Positions 35,913 to 44,763 of a stretch of 64,000 nt of DNA are shown piece by piece. Position 1 is the first letter of the stretch, and each line of letters starts with the position of its first letter. This DNA comes from Chlorogloeopsis fritschii PCC 6912. GTDB taxonomy: Bacteria > Cyanobacteriota > Cyanobacteriia > Cyanobacteriales > Nostocaceae. The translations under genes and the position numbers were made by a program. The DNA is taken from positions 34,526 to 98,525 of the forward strand of contig NZ_AJLN01000078.1 in assembly GCF_000317285.1 (NCBI RefSeq). Direction: 5' to 3'. The notes beneath the pieces are model-generated. The model did no database searches and was not told where the DNA came from. It worked only from the letters and a program-made list of their open reading frames with translations.

Positions 35913-37349
35913 TTAAGGTTGAGTAGTCTCCTCGAATAATCCTCTTTGTTCTAACCAATCCTTACCAACTTGGATGCTAATATCAGAGCCAAGATTGCCG
36001 GTGCTTTCTACTCTTACTTCTCCAAATCCTAAACTATTGCGAATTAGATCGGCGCTGTTGCCATCTCCTTGTTGGGCGACAATGTGAGTTACATCCAAGG
36101 GTACACCCGAACTTTTAGCTATATAAACGTTGCGATAGCCTGCTTTAATCAAAGATCTAACTAACGGTCGGAGATTGGTTTCCTCACTACCAGTATTGTC
36201 TTGAATCGCTACTCGTAATGAGGCTGGATCGACAAGTTGGGAAAGAGAATCGGTTTCTGTCTCAAGATCGAAGTGTTGAGCCATCATTGCATGGATACGT
36301 CTTTTATATGGTATCCAATAGCTAGCTTCATATTCACTCTTTTCGCTAAATCTACCGGGTAACATTAACATCTGCATATTGGAGCGATTTGTCCTAGCTC
36401 CAAATCCCACTAGCGCCAATAATTCTTCAACAGTCAAGTTAGTATCTATGTGTTCTTTGACTACATTAAGAACTTTAGGCAATTGGGCTAAGGTCGTAGG
36501 GTTGAGGGACTGATCTATCAGTGCTCGAATTACCATTTGTTGTCGTTGAATCCGCCCAATATCCCCATTCTCATCATGGCGAAAACGTAAAAGTTGCAGC
36601 GCTTGTTCACCATTGAGATGCTGCTTGCCTTTCTTTAAATTTATGTATAAGTGCTGGGAATCATCTTGGTATTTCATATCTCTGGGAACGTAAACCGTTA
36701 CCCCTCCCAAAGCATCGATTAGCTTGGCAACTCCCAAAACATTAATCCGCATATAGCGGTCTATTCCTACCCCCTCTAGGAGGTTACTGACGGTTTTAGC
36801 AGTTAAAGCAGGGCCACCCTGAAGATTGGTAGAATTAATTTTTTTCATGCCCTGCCCTTCTATTTCTACACGTGTATCTCTGGGAATAGAAAGCATGACT
36901 AATTTTTTCTTCTCCGGATCAAACCGGATCAAAAGCATTACATCAGCAAGTCCGTCAAAAGAGTTTACCTGGGGCAGGTATCCGAGATTTTTGGTTTCTT
37001 CTGGAGCATTTTGCACATCTGGGGGGAGAACGCTCATCCCCATCACCAAAATATTGACGGGGCGAGTTAGCTCTGAGAATCGCAGTCCACCTCCAGAAAT
37101 GCGATCGCTATCAAAAACCGCTGCCTCATCGGCACTGAGATTGGCTTGCATCAGAGGTTTACTAGTTAAAGAAACTGCCAACAGCGCCCCTGCGGTTGCT
37201 GACACCATTGCAATACCACTCATGCCCACCCAAAACCATACCCAACGCCCAGATTTGGGATTTTTGATGCTTCTTCTATTTGGCTTGGAGGGCTTGGCAG
37301 AGGGGTTTCCTTGCGCCGATCTTCTGTGAATGGTCACTGGCTTCCTCAC
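35913..37349 (-). CDS. LytR-CpsA-Psr (LCP) family protein
   Basis: 478-residue type II membrane protein; LCP enzymes transfer polymers such as capsule or teichoic acids from lipid carriers to peptidoglycan. A basic N terminus is followed by one membrane helix (about residues 38-60, WFWVGMSGIAMVSATAGALL). The LCP domain follows: PVNILVMGMS, LMLIRFDPEKKKLVMLSIPR with DTRVE, INSTNLQGGPALTAKTVSNL and RFRHDENGDIGRIQRQQ. The tail (about 380-475) resembles a LytR C-terminal domain (LRVAIQDNTGSEETNL). The start is GTG 37349, near an in-frame GTG at residue 5. Confidence 0.92.
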   Translation of the reverse strand: MRKPVTIHRRSAQGNPSAKPSKPNRRSIKNPKSGRWVWFWVGMSGIAMVSATAGALLAVSLTSKPLMQANLSADEAAVFDSDRISGGGLRFSELTRPVNILVMGMSVLPPDVQNAPEETKNLGYLPQVNSFDGLADVMLLIRFDPEKKKLVMLSIPRDTRVEIEGQGMKKINSTNLQGGPALTAKTVSNLLEGVGIDRYMRINVLGVAKLIDALGGVTVYVPRDMKYQDDSQHLYINLKKGKQHLNGEQALQLLRFRHDENGDIGRIQRQQMVIRALIDQSLNPTTLAQLPKVLNVVKEHIDTNLTVEELLALVGFGARTNRSNMQMLMLPGRFSEKSEYEASYWIPYKRRIHAMMAQHFDLETETDSLSQLVDPASLRVAIQDNTGSEETNLRPLVRSLIKAGYRNVYIAKSSGVPLDVTHIVAQQGDGNSADLIRNSLGFGEVRVESTGNLGSDISIQVGKDWLEQRGLFEETTQP

Positions 37350-37625
37350 ACTTACTGAATAATGCTTAAGTAAATCTACTTTTGGAGAGCAGATCCTAAA
37401 TCTATAACAGCTAACTCTATAATTATTTGTGCCTAGCTTTGCACTTACGTGTGATCCAAAACACTGATAGCTGTGTTTCTCCTTCTTTTGAGTGAATTAG
37501 GAGATGATTTATATGAAGTATGGCAACAATAAACAGGTTTTGACTAGGTCATTGTAAAATCCTGAGAAAATTAAGTCTAAATATACATGGCAAATAAATA
37601 TATATAGCTATCTCCTCAAAAAAAA

Positions 37626-38111
37626 TCAGGATAAGTACTTACCAATTACTTTTTCAGCAAAATAGTTCAATCCCGGCAAACGTCTAGATTTGCGTCTAAC
37701 TATGAGAAATATTAACCAAAGACTTACTAAAAAGTAGCCAGAGGTCAAGAAGCTATTGAGGATCAAAAGACGCACTGCAACAAAATCTAAACTTGCTGCC
37801 CCAGTTGCCAAAAAAAGGTAGCCTAACACCCAAGATACAGCTAAAGTAATTGACAGACGGCAAGTGGCTAGTTGTTCCTGACTGCCTTGGCGGTGATAAA
37901 GAGTCCACAGTGAGGGGAAAAAGCCGATGATGGGAATTAAATACAAAATTAACTCTATAGGCGAAGAGGAGTGGGAGAGGGGGTGAGTGGGAGAGGGGGG
38001 AAAATTACCAAAAATACTCCCCGCGTCCCCCCTTTCCCGTGTTCCCGTGTCCTCTTCATTCTCCGCATCCTCCTGTCCTTCATAGTCATTAATTCGTTCA
38101 AAATGATTCAT
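37626..38111 (-). CDS. Membrane protein of unknown function with a repeat-derived N-terminal region
   Basis: 161 residues. The C-terminal 110 residues have three or four hydrophobic helices (ELILYLIPIIGFFPSLWTLY, ITLAVSWVLGYLFLATGAAS, LLILNSFLTSGYFLVSLWLI) typical of a small conserved cyanobacterial membrane protein. The N-terminal 45 residues are odd: highly charged then Ser/Pro-rich (EDAENEEDTGTRERGD, PPSPTHPLSHSSS). Its DNA (37960-38090) is made of the phrases CCCGTGTTCCCGTGTCCTC and GGAGTGGGAGAGGGGGTGAG, the same low-complexity type found in gaps. Confidence 0.6.
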   Translation of the reverse strand: MNHFERINDYEGQEDAENEEDTGTRERGDAGSIFGNFPPSPTHPLSHSSSPIELILYLIPIIGFFPSLWTLYHRQGSQEQLATCRLSITLAVSWVLGYLFLATGAASLDFVAVRLLILNSFLTSGYFLVSLWLIFLIVRRKSRRLPGLNYFAEKVIGKYLS

Positions 38112-38217
38112 GAGAGTGAGTTTAATCCTAAATTAGAGGGATGAATGAGAGTGAAATAGTTAGAGATAATAGGCTTGATAGTAAAGATATTATTCTGTTG
38201 TATCCCGCAATCGGCAG

Positions 38218-39447
38218 ATGCAGACACGCAAATTTTTTGACTGGTGGCAGACACTTACACCAATAGCAAGAATAGGCGCGATCGCCCTGTTCGCTCCACT
38301 GCTAGTACTCAATGGCTGGGCGATTTCAGTAATTTTTCATTACTTCCACTCGCTGATTGTCATTTTAGTCGGGGCATCCGTGCTAGCGTTTCTGCTCAAC
38401 TATCCCGTTAGTTGGATGGAGCGTCAAGGAGCGAGACGAGAGCAAGTTGCCATTTTAGTATTCCTACTGGCTTTATCAATTTTATTAGCACTAGGTCTTA
38501 CACTTTTTCCGTTAGCTCTGACGCAGGCTCAACAACTAGTGGCTCGGTTGCCAGAGTTAATAGATTCTGGACGCTATCAGTTGATGATGTTGAATGAAAA
38601 AGCAGAAAGTCTGGGTTTACCGATTAACCTTGATGCTTTGGCTGCGCAAATTAACGATCGCGTCAAGGGACAATTACAGGCGATCGCCGGACAAGTTTTA
38701 AACTTGGCGGTAGTCACTTTCACCAGCCTGTTAGATTTTCTCTTGACAATGGTTTTGACTTTCTATCTATTGCAGCATGGTGATGAACTGTGGCAAAGTT
38801 TAATAGATTGGCTTCCGGCTAAATTCCGTGAGGCATTTTCACAAACAGTACGCCTCAGCTTTCAAAATTTCTTTATCACGCAATTAATTTTAGCTACCTG
38901 CATGGCATCTGCCCTGATTCCTACTTTTTTGTGGCTCAAGGTGCCATTTGGTCTATTGTTCGGTTTAACTATTGGCATTATGGCATTAGTACCCTTTGGC
39001 GGTTCTGTGGGTATTGCTTTAACTACAACCTTGGTGGCGCTACAAGATTTTTGGATGGGAGTCAGAGTTTTAATTGCAGCAGTAATTGTGCAGCAAATCT
39101 TAGAAAACTTGATTGGGCCGCGAATTTTAGGTAGTTTTATTGGTTTAAACCCCGTTTGGGTTCTAATTTCAGTTTTGACTGGAGCGAGAATTGGCGGACT
39201 TTTGGGTGTAATTGTTGCGGTACCCACTGCAGTTGTGATCAAGACGGCTTTAAGCGCCTTGCGGCGTTCTTCCGTAGTTTCTACTCACAACGAAGTCGGA
39301 GAAAATATTGCTTCTGAAGAAGTCACTGGCAATGTTTCTGAGCATACTGAGGAATCTTATCGCAAACCCGTCAGTGACGCGGCTAATGTTCGTTCTCTTG
39401 AGGTAAGTACACCAGCCACACCAGAAGCATCTCCTCCAACTGCTTAG
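38218..39447 (+). CDS. AI-2E family transporter (PerM-like permease)
   Basis: 409-residue membrane protein of the AI-2E/PerM exporter family. Helices are seen at about 15-35, 38-60, 68-92, 150-180, 213-240, 245-265, 280-305 and 312-340. The conserved glycine-rich segment around LVPFGGSVGIALTTTL and the motif ILGSFIGLNPVWVLISVL fit the family. The C-terminal 60 residues (about 350-409) are polar and Ser/Thr/Glu-rich and likely cytoplasmic. The transported compound is unknown; several members move small molecules or ions rather than AI-2. It ends one base before the opposing serpin gene. Confidence 0.88.
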   Translation: MQTRKFFDWWQTLTPIARIGAIALFAPLLVLNGWAISVIFHYFHSLIVILVGASVLAFLLNYPVSWMERQGARREQVAILVFLLALSILLALGLTLFPLALTQAQQLVARLPELIDSGRYQLMMLNEKAESLGLPINLDALAAQINDRVKGQLQAIAGQVLNLAVVTFTSLLDFLLTMVLTFYLLQHGDELWQSLIDWLPAKFREAFSQTVRLSFQNFFITQLILATCMASALIPTFLWLKVPFGLLFGLTIGIMALVPFGGSVGIALTTTLVALQDFWMGVRVLIAAVIVQQILENLIGPRILGSFIGLNPVWVLISVLTGARIGGLLGVIVAVPTAVVIKTALSALRRSSVVSTHNEVGENIASEEVTGNVSEHTEESYRKPVSDAANVRSLEVSTPATPEASPPTA

Positions 39448-40782
39448 TTAATTGCCATTAGCTATTAACGGATCTACTATTGAACCCATAAACAAAACAC
39501 TTCCTGTCTGATTGTCGCGAATTGCACACAAAAAAGGACGGTCAACAATCATCCGGAATGGTTCATCTAGGGGCATAGATGTTGCTACTATCCCTACAGA
39601 AGTAGTGGCAGCAGCTTCTGTGCCTTCTTCATTTACTTCCACAAAAGTTTTATGTTTAACTTCACTAATAGTAAAGTTTTGACCCATGTTAGAAAAATCT
39701 GCGTTATTGCTAAAAGCCTTGCCCATACCTAAGGCTTTGAGGGCATTATTTAGCGTAACTTCATAGTCCATTTTAAAGCGGGGTAAACGAATAAAACCTT
39801 CCCGCTTGGTAAACTGAGACATCCACTTTTCCCAGTTTTCAGCATTTAAGTTTTGATATAAAGATTTAAGGGTATAGTTTTGTTTTGGTAAGAAAATATA
39901 TAAGCTTATGTTGCCATTCTGACCATAAGGCAAACTCACTGCCTGCAATTGTTCATTTTCATAATATTTATATTTACCTTTTTGTGACATCATCGGGTGT
40001 TGTTTTTGCTTACCGGATGTTGAATAAAAAGGGTATTGGGCTGTCTGGCTTTTATCGAATTCATTAGTCCATTTACCTTTAAAATAGATTGCATTTATTA
40101 AAAAAAGTACTTGTTCTGGTTCTAATCTTTCAACAATTTTGTTAATTTTACCACGAGTACTTTCATTAACCCAGTTATTAATAATGCCAGGTGTACCTGC
40201 ATCTTTAAAATTTAAATTAGTTACTTTAGCTTGATAGAATTCTTGAGTTCTTTGGATAAATTCAGGTTTAAAGCTAACATCTTGATTCGCCCAAAGTGAG
40301 TTAGCAATATTTAATTGAACTTGAGGATCGGAATTTTCTAACAGCGCCTTTAATGCCGCGTTAGAAGAGTTGATTTCTGGCAATGTCAATCCTTCTAACT
40401 CAAGTGCTTTAGCCATTGCTTGTCGCGTACTGCCACTAGCGCCGTTGTAAGTCATATCTAAGGCGATCGCTACACTAGCAGGTGAAACAAAAACGTTCTT
40501 GTCACCCTCTTGTTCCAGAATTCTTGAAAAAAGTTTAAATCCAAACTTGGTATTAGCAGTAGTGAGTTTAGTATTAGGTAAGACAGATTTTGCGGGCATG
40601 GGAGATTCTGAGTGAGGAGGACGAGATTGAGCAAAAACGCTAGTACTATCACTGACTTGGGAACACCCAATCACGCTCATCAGCATCACGCCGGCAGCAG
40701 CCATAACGTAGCGTCTTCCCAAGCGTACAGCGTAACGTCTTTGCAAGAATTTTTCCCAGTCACTACTCAATTTTTGCTTCAT
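39448..40782 (-). CDS. Serpin, predicted lipoprotein
   Basis: 444-residue serine-protease inhibitor. After a basic N terminus comes a hydrophobic stretch ending in a lipobox-like MLMSVIGC, so it is probably a periplasmic or outer-surface lipoprotein. The serpin body has conserved VFVSPASVAIALDMTYNGAS and LFLINAIYFKGKWTNEFDKS. The reactive-loop hinge reads EEGTEAAATTSVGIVATS; counting as in alpha-1-antitrypsin puts P1-P1' at Thr-Ser, with the C-terminal FLCAIRDNQTGSVLFMGS block. The hinge alanines are kept, so it is probably inhibitory. ATG 40782 is preferred to 40803. It lies about 240 bases downstream of a subtilase gene read the same way. Confidence 0.92.
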   Translation of the reverse strand: MKQKLSSDWEKFLQRRYAVRLGRRYVMAAAGVMLMSVIGCSQVSDSTSVFAQSRPPHSESPMPAKSVLPNTKLTTANTKFGFKLFSRILEQEGDKNVFVSPASVAIALDMTYNGASGSTRQAMAKALELEGLTLPEINSSNAALKALLENSDPQVQLNIANSLWANQDVSFKPEFIQRTQEFYQAKVTNLNFKDAGTPGIINNWVNESTRGKINKIVERLEPEQVLFLINAIYFKGKWTNEFDKSQTAQYPFYSTSGKQKQHPMMSQKGKYKYYENEQLQAVSLPYGQNGNISLYIFLPKQNYTLKSLYQNLNAENWEKWMSQFTKREGFIRLPRFKMDYEVTLNNALKALGMGKAFSNNADFSNMGQNFTISEVKHKTFVEVNEEGTEAAATTSVGIVATSMPLDEPFRMIVDRPFLCAIRDNQTGSVLFMGSIVDPLIANGN

Positions 40783-41020
40783 AATTGCTACACCTGATGC
40801 CAAAATCTACGCTTCTGACTAAAAAGGATGAAAAATATTCGTAGGGCTACCCGCATACTTCATACTTCAACCTTTAGTTGACTATGGCATTTAAGAAGGC
40901 GTGGTCATCTAGTGGTTACAGTTTTAGCAACAGTATTCTTAGGGATTAGGGGCTAGGGACTAGAAAATTAAAAATTTTTAATTTTACATTTTTAATTTTT
41001 AATTGCTCTGTCCCCAATCC

Positions 41021-42613
41021 TTATTTCTTAGGTACAGTCCACCATGCTAAGGCGTAAGACTGAGTAGCCGTATTTACTTGTGTACGGAACTGAACGCGGA
41101 TTTTATAGTTGCCTTGAGCAGGTACGGGACAGAATATATGCTCGACGCTATCGACTTCGCTGATGGAAGAACAAACAGTACCAGTATCTAAATCTTTGGC
41201 ATCGGATTTGACTAGATGAATGTCAAGATTGTTCAAACCGCGATCGCGAAAATCTTCACCTGCATCATATAAACCATTTTGATTTTTATCGTTTAGTTCT
41301 ACCAATCTGTTCCAAGCTACGGTGATGGCAACAAAACTGTTTTGCGGTAAGGGCTTTGCTAATGTATATTCTACAGATGCCCCAGTATTTACAGTGTTGT
41401 AGTCCCAACCAATAGCTGGCACAGGTTGAGAAGGGTTCCACTGACCAGCACTAAATTGCTGGTAAGCCCGAAAAGCATTTAAATGTCCTGTTCCCATTTG
41501 GGAATCTAAAGGTATTTTCGGGTCTTTATAGCTATCAGAAGCGAGCCAGTCTTTATTTTGTTTATCAACTAGTGTGCGAGTCATTCCCAGGCGTAAGCCA
41601 TCACCGCTATCAAGAATCTTATCTGTTGAGTTCAGCAAGACTGCTTTCATTACTTCGTGTTGGCGAGAAGCGATACTCCAATTTTGTTGTTTTGTCCGCA
41701 GTTGGCGATCGCCAAATTCTTGTAGTAAGGCAATTGTACCTGTAACATGAGGTGCAGCAAAACTTGTACCCGTGACTTTATTCACTTTGCCATCGGGATT
41801 GAGCATAGGTATGTTATTGCCAGGGGCAACTAAAGCAATAGTACGACGCGGGCCTAAATTAATTTCCTTGCCAGCTAGCCGCTCTTTCATTGCCTCGCTA
41901 GTCGCGACTAAATTAGAAACGTCTACCTTATTAAAAATTCCTCCCCGACGAGAGGAAAAAGCCACGTTAACTCCATTAAAATTGTCAGTAGGGATGGGAA
42001 TTCCTCCTTTTCCTTGGTTGCCTGCGATCGTGTAAAAAACATTATGAACACGACTAGACCAGTCAACACATTGGGTTAGTAAGGCGTTGCCATCCAAAAC
42101 TGCCTCCGGACGAGGATCGCGGTGCAGTGGTTCGCCAAAGCTGAAGTTAATGGCACGAATATCACCACTATTTTGCAGGGCGATATGCTGTGCAGATAAG
42201 CACTCCTCTGGTTGACCCATTTTGGTAGAACCTACAGCAGATGAGTACAATCGTGCCCCTGGAGCAACTCCTGGGAATGCTTTATCTGTACTGACCATCA
42301 CGCCAGCAACATTATAGGCGTGGGGATCAACACCATTATTCGACTTGGCAGGGCTATTACGTAAAAAAACACCCGCTATGTTTACAGAGCGATTTTTGGA
42401 GACGGCTTTATCTACCCCAAACATTCCTGGACGCCCAATCTCCACTTGACCAATGGCAATCTTGCGACCAGTCAAATTATACGGAGGTTTGCCTAGCCTT
42501 AAAGAATCAATGCCGTTAGTACCAAGGGAAGTTTCTAGAGTGAGAGCAACTACTGGTAAACTCAAGCAAGAAGCACTCAATCCCCAAACAATCCAAGTTA
42601 GTTTTTTCACCAT
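41021..42613 (-). CDS. S8 family (subtilase) serine protease, secreted
   Basis: 530-residue subtilisin-like protein with a signal peptide (about residues 1-24, KKLTWIVWGLSASCLSLPVVA). The His motif is HAYNVAGVM within GVDPHAYNVAGVMVS, the oxyanion Asn in TIAGNQG, and the Ser in GTSFAAPHVTG near residue 280. The segment that holds the catalytic Asp in subtilisin reads IAIGQVEIGRPG, with Glu where Asp is usual, which is unusual. A C-terminal beta-rich domain (about 390-530), with NDKNQNGLYDAGEDFRD (calcium-loop-like), follows. Start ATG 42613; TTG 42619 is less likely. Confidence 0.88.
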   Translation of the reverse strand: MVKKLTWIVWGLSASCLSLPVVALTLETSLGTNGIDSLRLGKPPYNLTGRKIAIGQVEIGRPGMFGVDKAVSKNRSVNIAGVFLRNSPAKSNNGVDPHAYNVAGVMVSTDKAFPGVAPGARLYSSAVGSTKMGQPEECLSAQHIALQNSGDIRAINFSFGEPLHRDPRPEAVLDGNALLTQCVDWSSRVHNVFYTIAGNQGKGGIPIPTDNFNGVNVAFSSRRGGIFNKVDVSNLVATSEAMKERLAGKEINLGPRRTIALVAPGNNIPMLNPDGKVNKVTGTSFAAPHVTGTIALLQEFGDRQLRTKQQNWSIASRQHEVMKAVLLNSTDKILDSGDGLRLGMTRTLVDKQNKDWLASDSYKDPKIPLDSQMGTGHLNAFRAYQQFSAGQWNPSQPVPAIGWDYNTVNTGASVEYTLAKPLPQNSFVAITVAWNRLVELNDKNQNGLYDAGEDFRDRGLNNLDIHLVKSDAKDLDTGTVCSSISEVDSVEHIFCPVPAQGNYKIRVQFRTQVNTATQSYALAWWTVPKK

Positions 42614-42650
42614 AGTCAAGAGTCAACTGTTAATGGTCATTGGTCATTTG

Positions 42651-42814
42651 TTAGTAGGGGAGGCAGCGCGCCCTTGGAGGTTCCACGCCACATGCTTTAT
42701 GCCGGGAAACCCGTCCACCGCAGTGGCTCCTCCGTTGTAGCGACTGCCGTGCGGGTTTATTTTAGATATTTCGTTATTTTGAGAGATTACTAATAAAACC
42801 CGCCCGTACAGTAG
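42651..42814 (+). repeat. Interspersed repeat family B, copy 2
   Basis: About 164 bases in the gap upstream of rpe, holding TAGGGGAGGCAGCGCGCCC, GTTGTAGCGACTGCCGTGCG, GGTTTATTTTAGATATT and AAAACCCGCCCGTACAGTAG. Same orientation as the copy at 8047-8220. The 96-residue frame at 42453-42740 crosses it and the subtilase gene's opposite strand and is not a gene. Confidence 0.75.
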
Positions 42815-42947
42815 TTGGTTGTCTATTACTCCCCTTGTCTCCTTGTCCCCGTGTCCTCTTCATAAAGGGCATTATTTAAAGATGTAAGAGTTTGCTAAAG
42901 TTTTGTTACAATGTTTACAGAAAAGGACGCTTACATACCCACTAGCC

Positions 42948-43655
42948 ATGACCGAAACCCTATCTAAAAAGCATATTGTGATTGCTCCATCTATCCTATC
43001 AGCGGATTTTAGTCGCTTGGGAGACGAAGTACGCGCTGTAGATGAAGCCGGAGCCGATTGGATTCATGTTGATGTAATGGACGGTCGTTTTGTACCTAAT
43101 ATTACGATAGGTCCTCTGGTAGTGGAGGCGATTCGTCCGGTTACGAAAAAGCCACTGGATGTCCACTTAATGATTGTTGAGCCAGAAAAGTATGTTGCGG
43201 ACTTTGCAAAAGCTGGTGCAGATATTATTTCTGTACATTGCGAGCATAATGCTTCACCGCACTTACACCGCACTCTCGGTCAAATCAAGGAGCTTGGTAA
43301 ACAAGCTGGTGTCGTTCTCAATCCATCCACACCTTTGGATTTAATTGAGTATGTGCTGGAGCTTTGTGATTTGATCTTGATTATGAGTGTCAACCCTGGT
43401 TTTGGCGGACAAAGCTTTATTCCAGGTGTGGTACCAAAAATCCGCAAGCTACGCCAGATGTGTGACGAACGTGGTTTAGATCCCTGGATTGAAGTAGATG
43501 GTGGACTGAAAGCTAACAATACCTGGCAAGTTTTAGAAGCCGGAGCAAATGCGATCGTAGCTGGTTCCGCAGTATTTAATGCTAAGGACTATGCTGAGGC
43601 GATTACAGCGATTCGTAACAGCAAGCGTCCTACACCAGAACTAGCAAAGGTGTAA
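42948..43655 (+). CDS. rpe: Ribulose-phosphate 3-epimerase
   Basis: 235-residue Calvin-cycle and pentose-phosphate enzyme interconverting ribulose 5-phosphate and xylulose 5-phosphate. TIM-barrel landmarks: [17 protein letters not shown], the metal-binding [53 protein letters not shown] and [20 protein letters not shown]. The frame could start at 42903, but ATG 42948 ([17 protein letters not shown]) is the family start. A strong terminator follows. Confidence 0.96.
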   Translation: MTETLSKKHIVIAPSILSADFSRLGDEVRAVDEAGADWIHVDVMDGRFVPNITIGPLVVEAIRPVTKKPLDVHLMIVEPEKYVADFAKAGADIISVHCEHNASPHLHRTLGQIKELGKQAGVVLNPSTPLDLIEYVLELCDLILIMSVNPGFGGQSFIPGVVPKIRKLRQMCDERGLDPWIEVDGGLKANNTWQVLEAGANAIVAGSAVFNAKDYAEAITAIRNSKRPTPELAKV

Positions 43656-43693
43656 ATTAAGTACTAAGTAATTCCCAATCTAAATAGAAAGAT

Positions 43694-43727
43694 AAAGGGC
43701 GATCGCTTGATTGATCGCCCTTTTTTC
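43694..43727 (+). terminator. Intrinsic terminator after rpe
   Basis: AAAGGGCGATC (43694-43704) pairs with GATCGCCCTTT (43713-43723) around an 8-base loop, followed by TTTTTCAAA. The stem is built on an HIP1-like GCGATCGC sequence. Confidence 0.8.
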
Positions 43728-43746
43728 AAATCATACAAATAGCCTT

Positions 43747-44469
43747 CTATTTGTAAACTCTTGCCCAATGAGTTGCTTTCCACAGACTAATAAACAAAGC
43801 AGCAGAAACCAAGGCTCCCAAGTTCCATTTCACAGAATTCTTGATCAACTTCGTTCTCTGAGAAGACAGATTAGCTTGTGCTTGTGTCTGGATTTGTTCT
43901 TTAGCTTTAGAAAGTTCTGATAAAATTTTACTTTTTACTTCTTCAGGATTTTGATTATTTAATGAGCGACCTTGGCTTCTTAAAAAATTGTTAATTTGTT
44001 GGGGTGAGGCTTGACTGAGTTGCTTTTCTACTTGTTCAGCTTGAGAAATTTGTTGTTGCGAAACGGCATTTATTTGAGTAGTACTTGCGTTAGTGAGTCG
44101 GACAGTGTTAATAACTCCCAAAGGAATCATTAAGGAGAAAAATACTGCAAACAATAAAGTTAACCAAGACAGGAATTTCAAAATCCGAAATTCCCATTTG
44201 TTTCGCGCATATGTCTCTCCAAAAAATACCAATACTAATCCAATTAAAGGTACAGGTACTCGTTCGACAAGTGTTCCAAAAGTTTGAAATTCCCAAGCAG
44301 GATTCATAAATCCTGGCGGTACAAACATTTCTATAATATCGAATATTGCTAATAGTAATAGACCATAACCAAGTATTCGTAAAATATTCATTGAATCTGC
44401 CTGTTTATAGGCAAATTCTTGGAGTTCATTTAACACTGGCATGAATTTATCACTAGTTGATTTAGTCAT
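43747..44469 (-). CDS. HpsJ family membrane protein
   Basis: 240 residues. It has an N-terminal pair of membrane helices (about 25-45 and 60-85, with YGLLLLAIFDIIEMFVPPG and PLIGLVLVFFGETYARN), two more around 92-125, a Gln/Asn-rich coiled-coil linker (about 125-215, QQQISQAEQVEKQLSQASPQ) and a final helix (WNLGALVSAALFISLWKATH). This is the layout of HpsJ, needed for hormogonium polysaccharide and gliding motility. Start ATG 44469. It stands 121 bases downstream of the truncated cyanosortase-associated gene on the same strand, so they may be transcribed together. Confidence 0.78.
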   Translation of the reverse strand: MTKSTSDKFMPVLNELQEFAYKQADSMNILRILGYGLLLLAIFDIIEMFVPPGFMNPAWEFQTFGTLVERVPVPLIGLVLVFFGETYARNKWEFRILKFLSWLTLLFAVFFSLMIPLGVINTVRLTNASTTQINAVSQQQISQAEQVEKQLSQASPQQINNFLRSQGRSLNNQNPEEVKSKILSELSKAKEQIQTQAQANLSSQRTKLIKNSVKWNLGALVSAALFISLWKATHWARVYK

Positions 44470-44589
44470 TTTCCTCACACAATATATAAACAATATTTAG
44501 ATGCATGAAAATTCAATAGGGGGCATCCCACTTTTTTAATCAATACCCTGGAAGGGTATTGCCACACAAACAAAACTTGCCTACGCAGT

Positions 44590-44763
44590 CTATAAACACT
44601 CATAGCCTGTGGGCATTTTTGTAGAGACATAGTTACTGCTACTTGATTGTTCTGATTTTGGCTGACTTATATTTGTTGATAAAAATATCTTGATTAAAAT
44701 TAATATGATACTACTCAGGATAAAAGCTAAAAACGGAATTCGCAATTGTTGCCAATAAGCCAT
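44590..44763 (-). CDS. Truncated cyanoexosortase-associated protein
   Basis: 57-residue frame that overlaps the exosortase stop codon by one base (TAATG), with its own ATG at 44763. It starts MAYWQQLRIPFLAFILSS, with a hydrophobic helix (about 9-29) and then a polar Ser/Gln-rich stretch (TNISQPKSEQSSSSNYV) to its end. The first residues resemble the N terminus of the cyanosortase A system-associated protein, which is normally about 200 residues. Here the frame ends after a phrase (GTCTCTACAAAAATGCCC) that looks like inserted low-complexity DNA. Likely a gene fragment; the TAATG overlap shows the two were once co-translated. Confidence 0.65.
   Translation of the reverse strand: MAYWQQLRIPFLAFILSSIILILIKIFLSTNISQPKSEQSSSSNYVSTKMPTGYECL

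Noticed and set aside
40903..40940. Text resembling the start of a tRNA (GGTCATCTAGTGGTTA)
   Set aside because: No matching acceptor, anticodon or T arm follows.
44460..44500. TTCCTCACACA phrase resembling the Yfr1 core motif
   Set aside because: Core ACTCCTCACAC not matched exactly and no flanking stem-loops seen.
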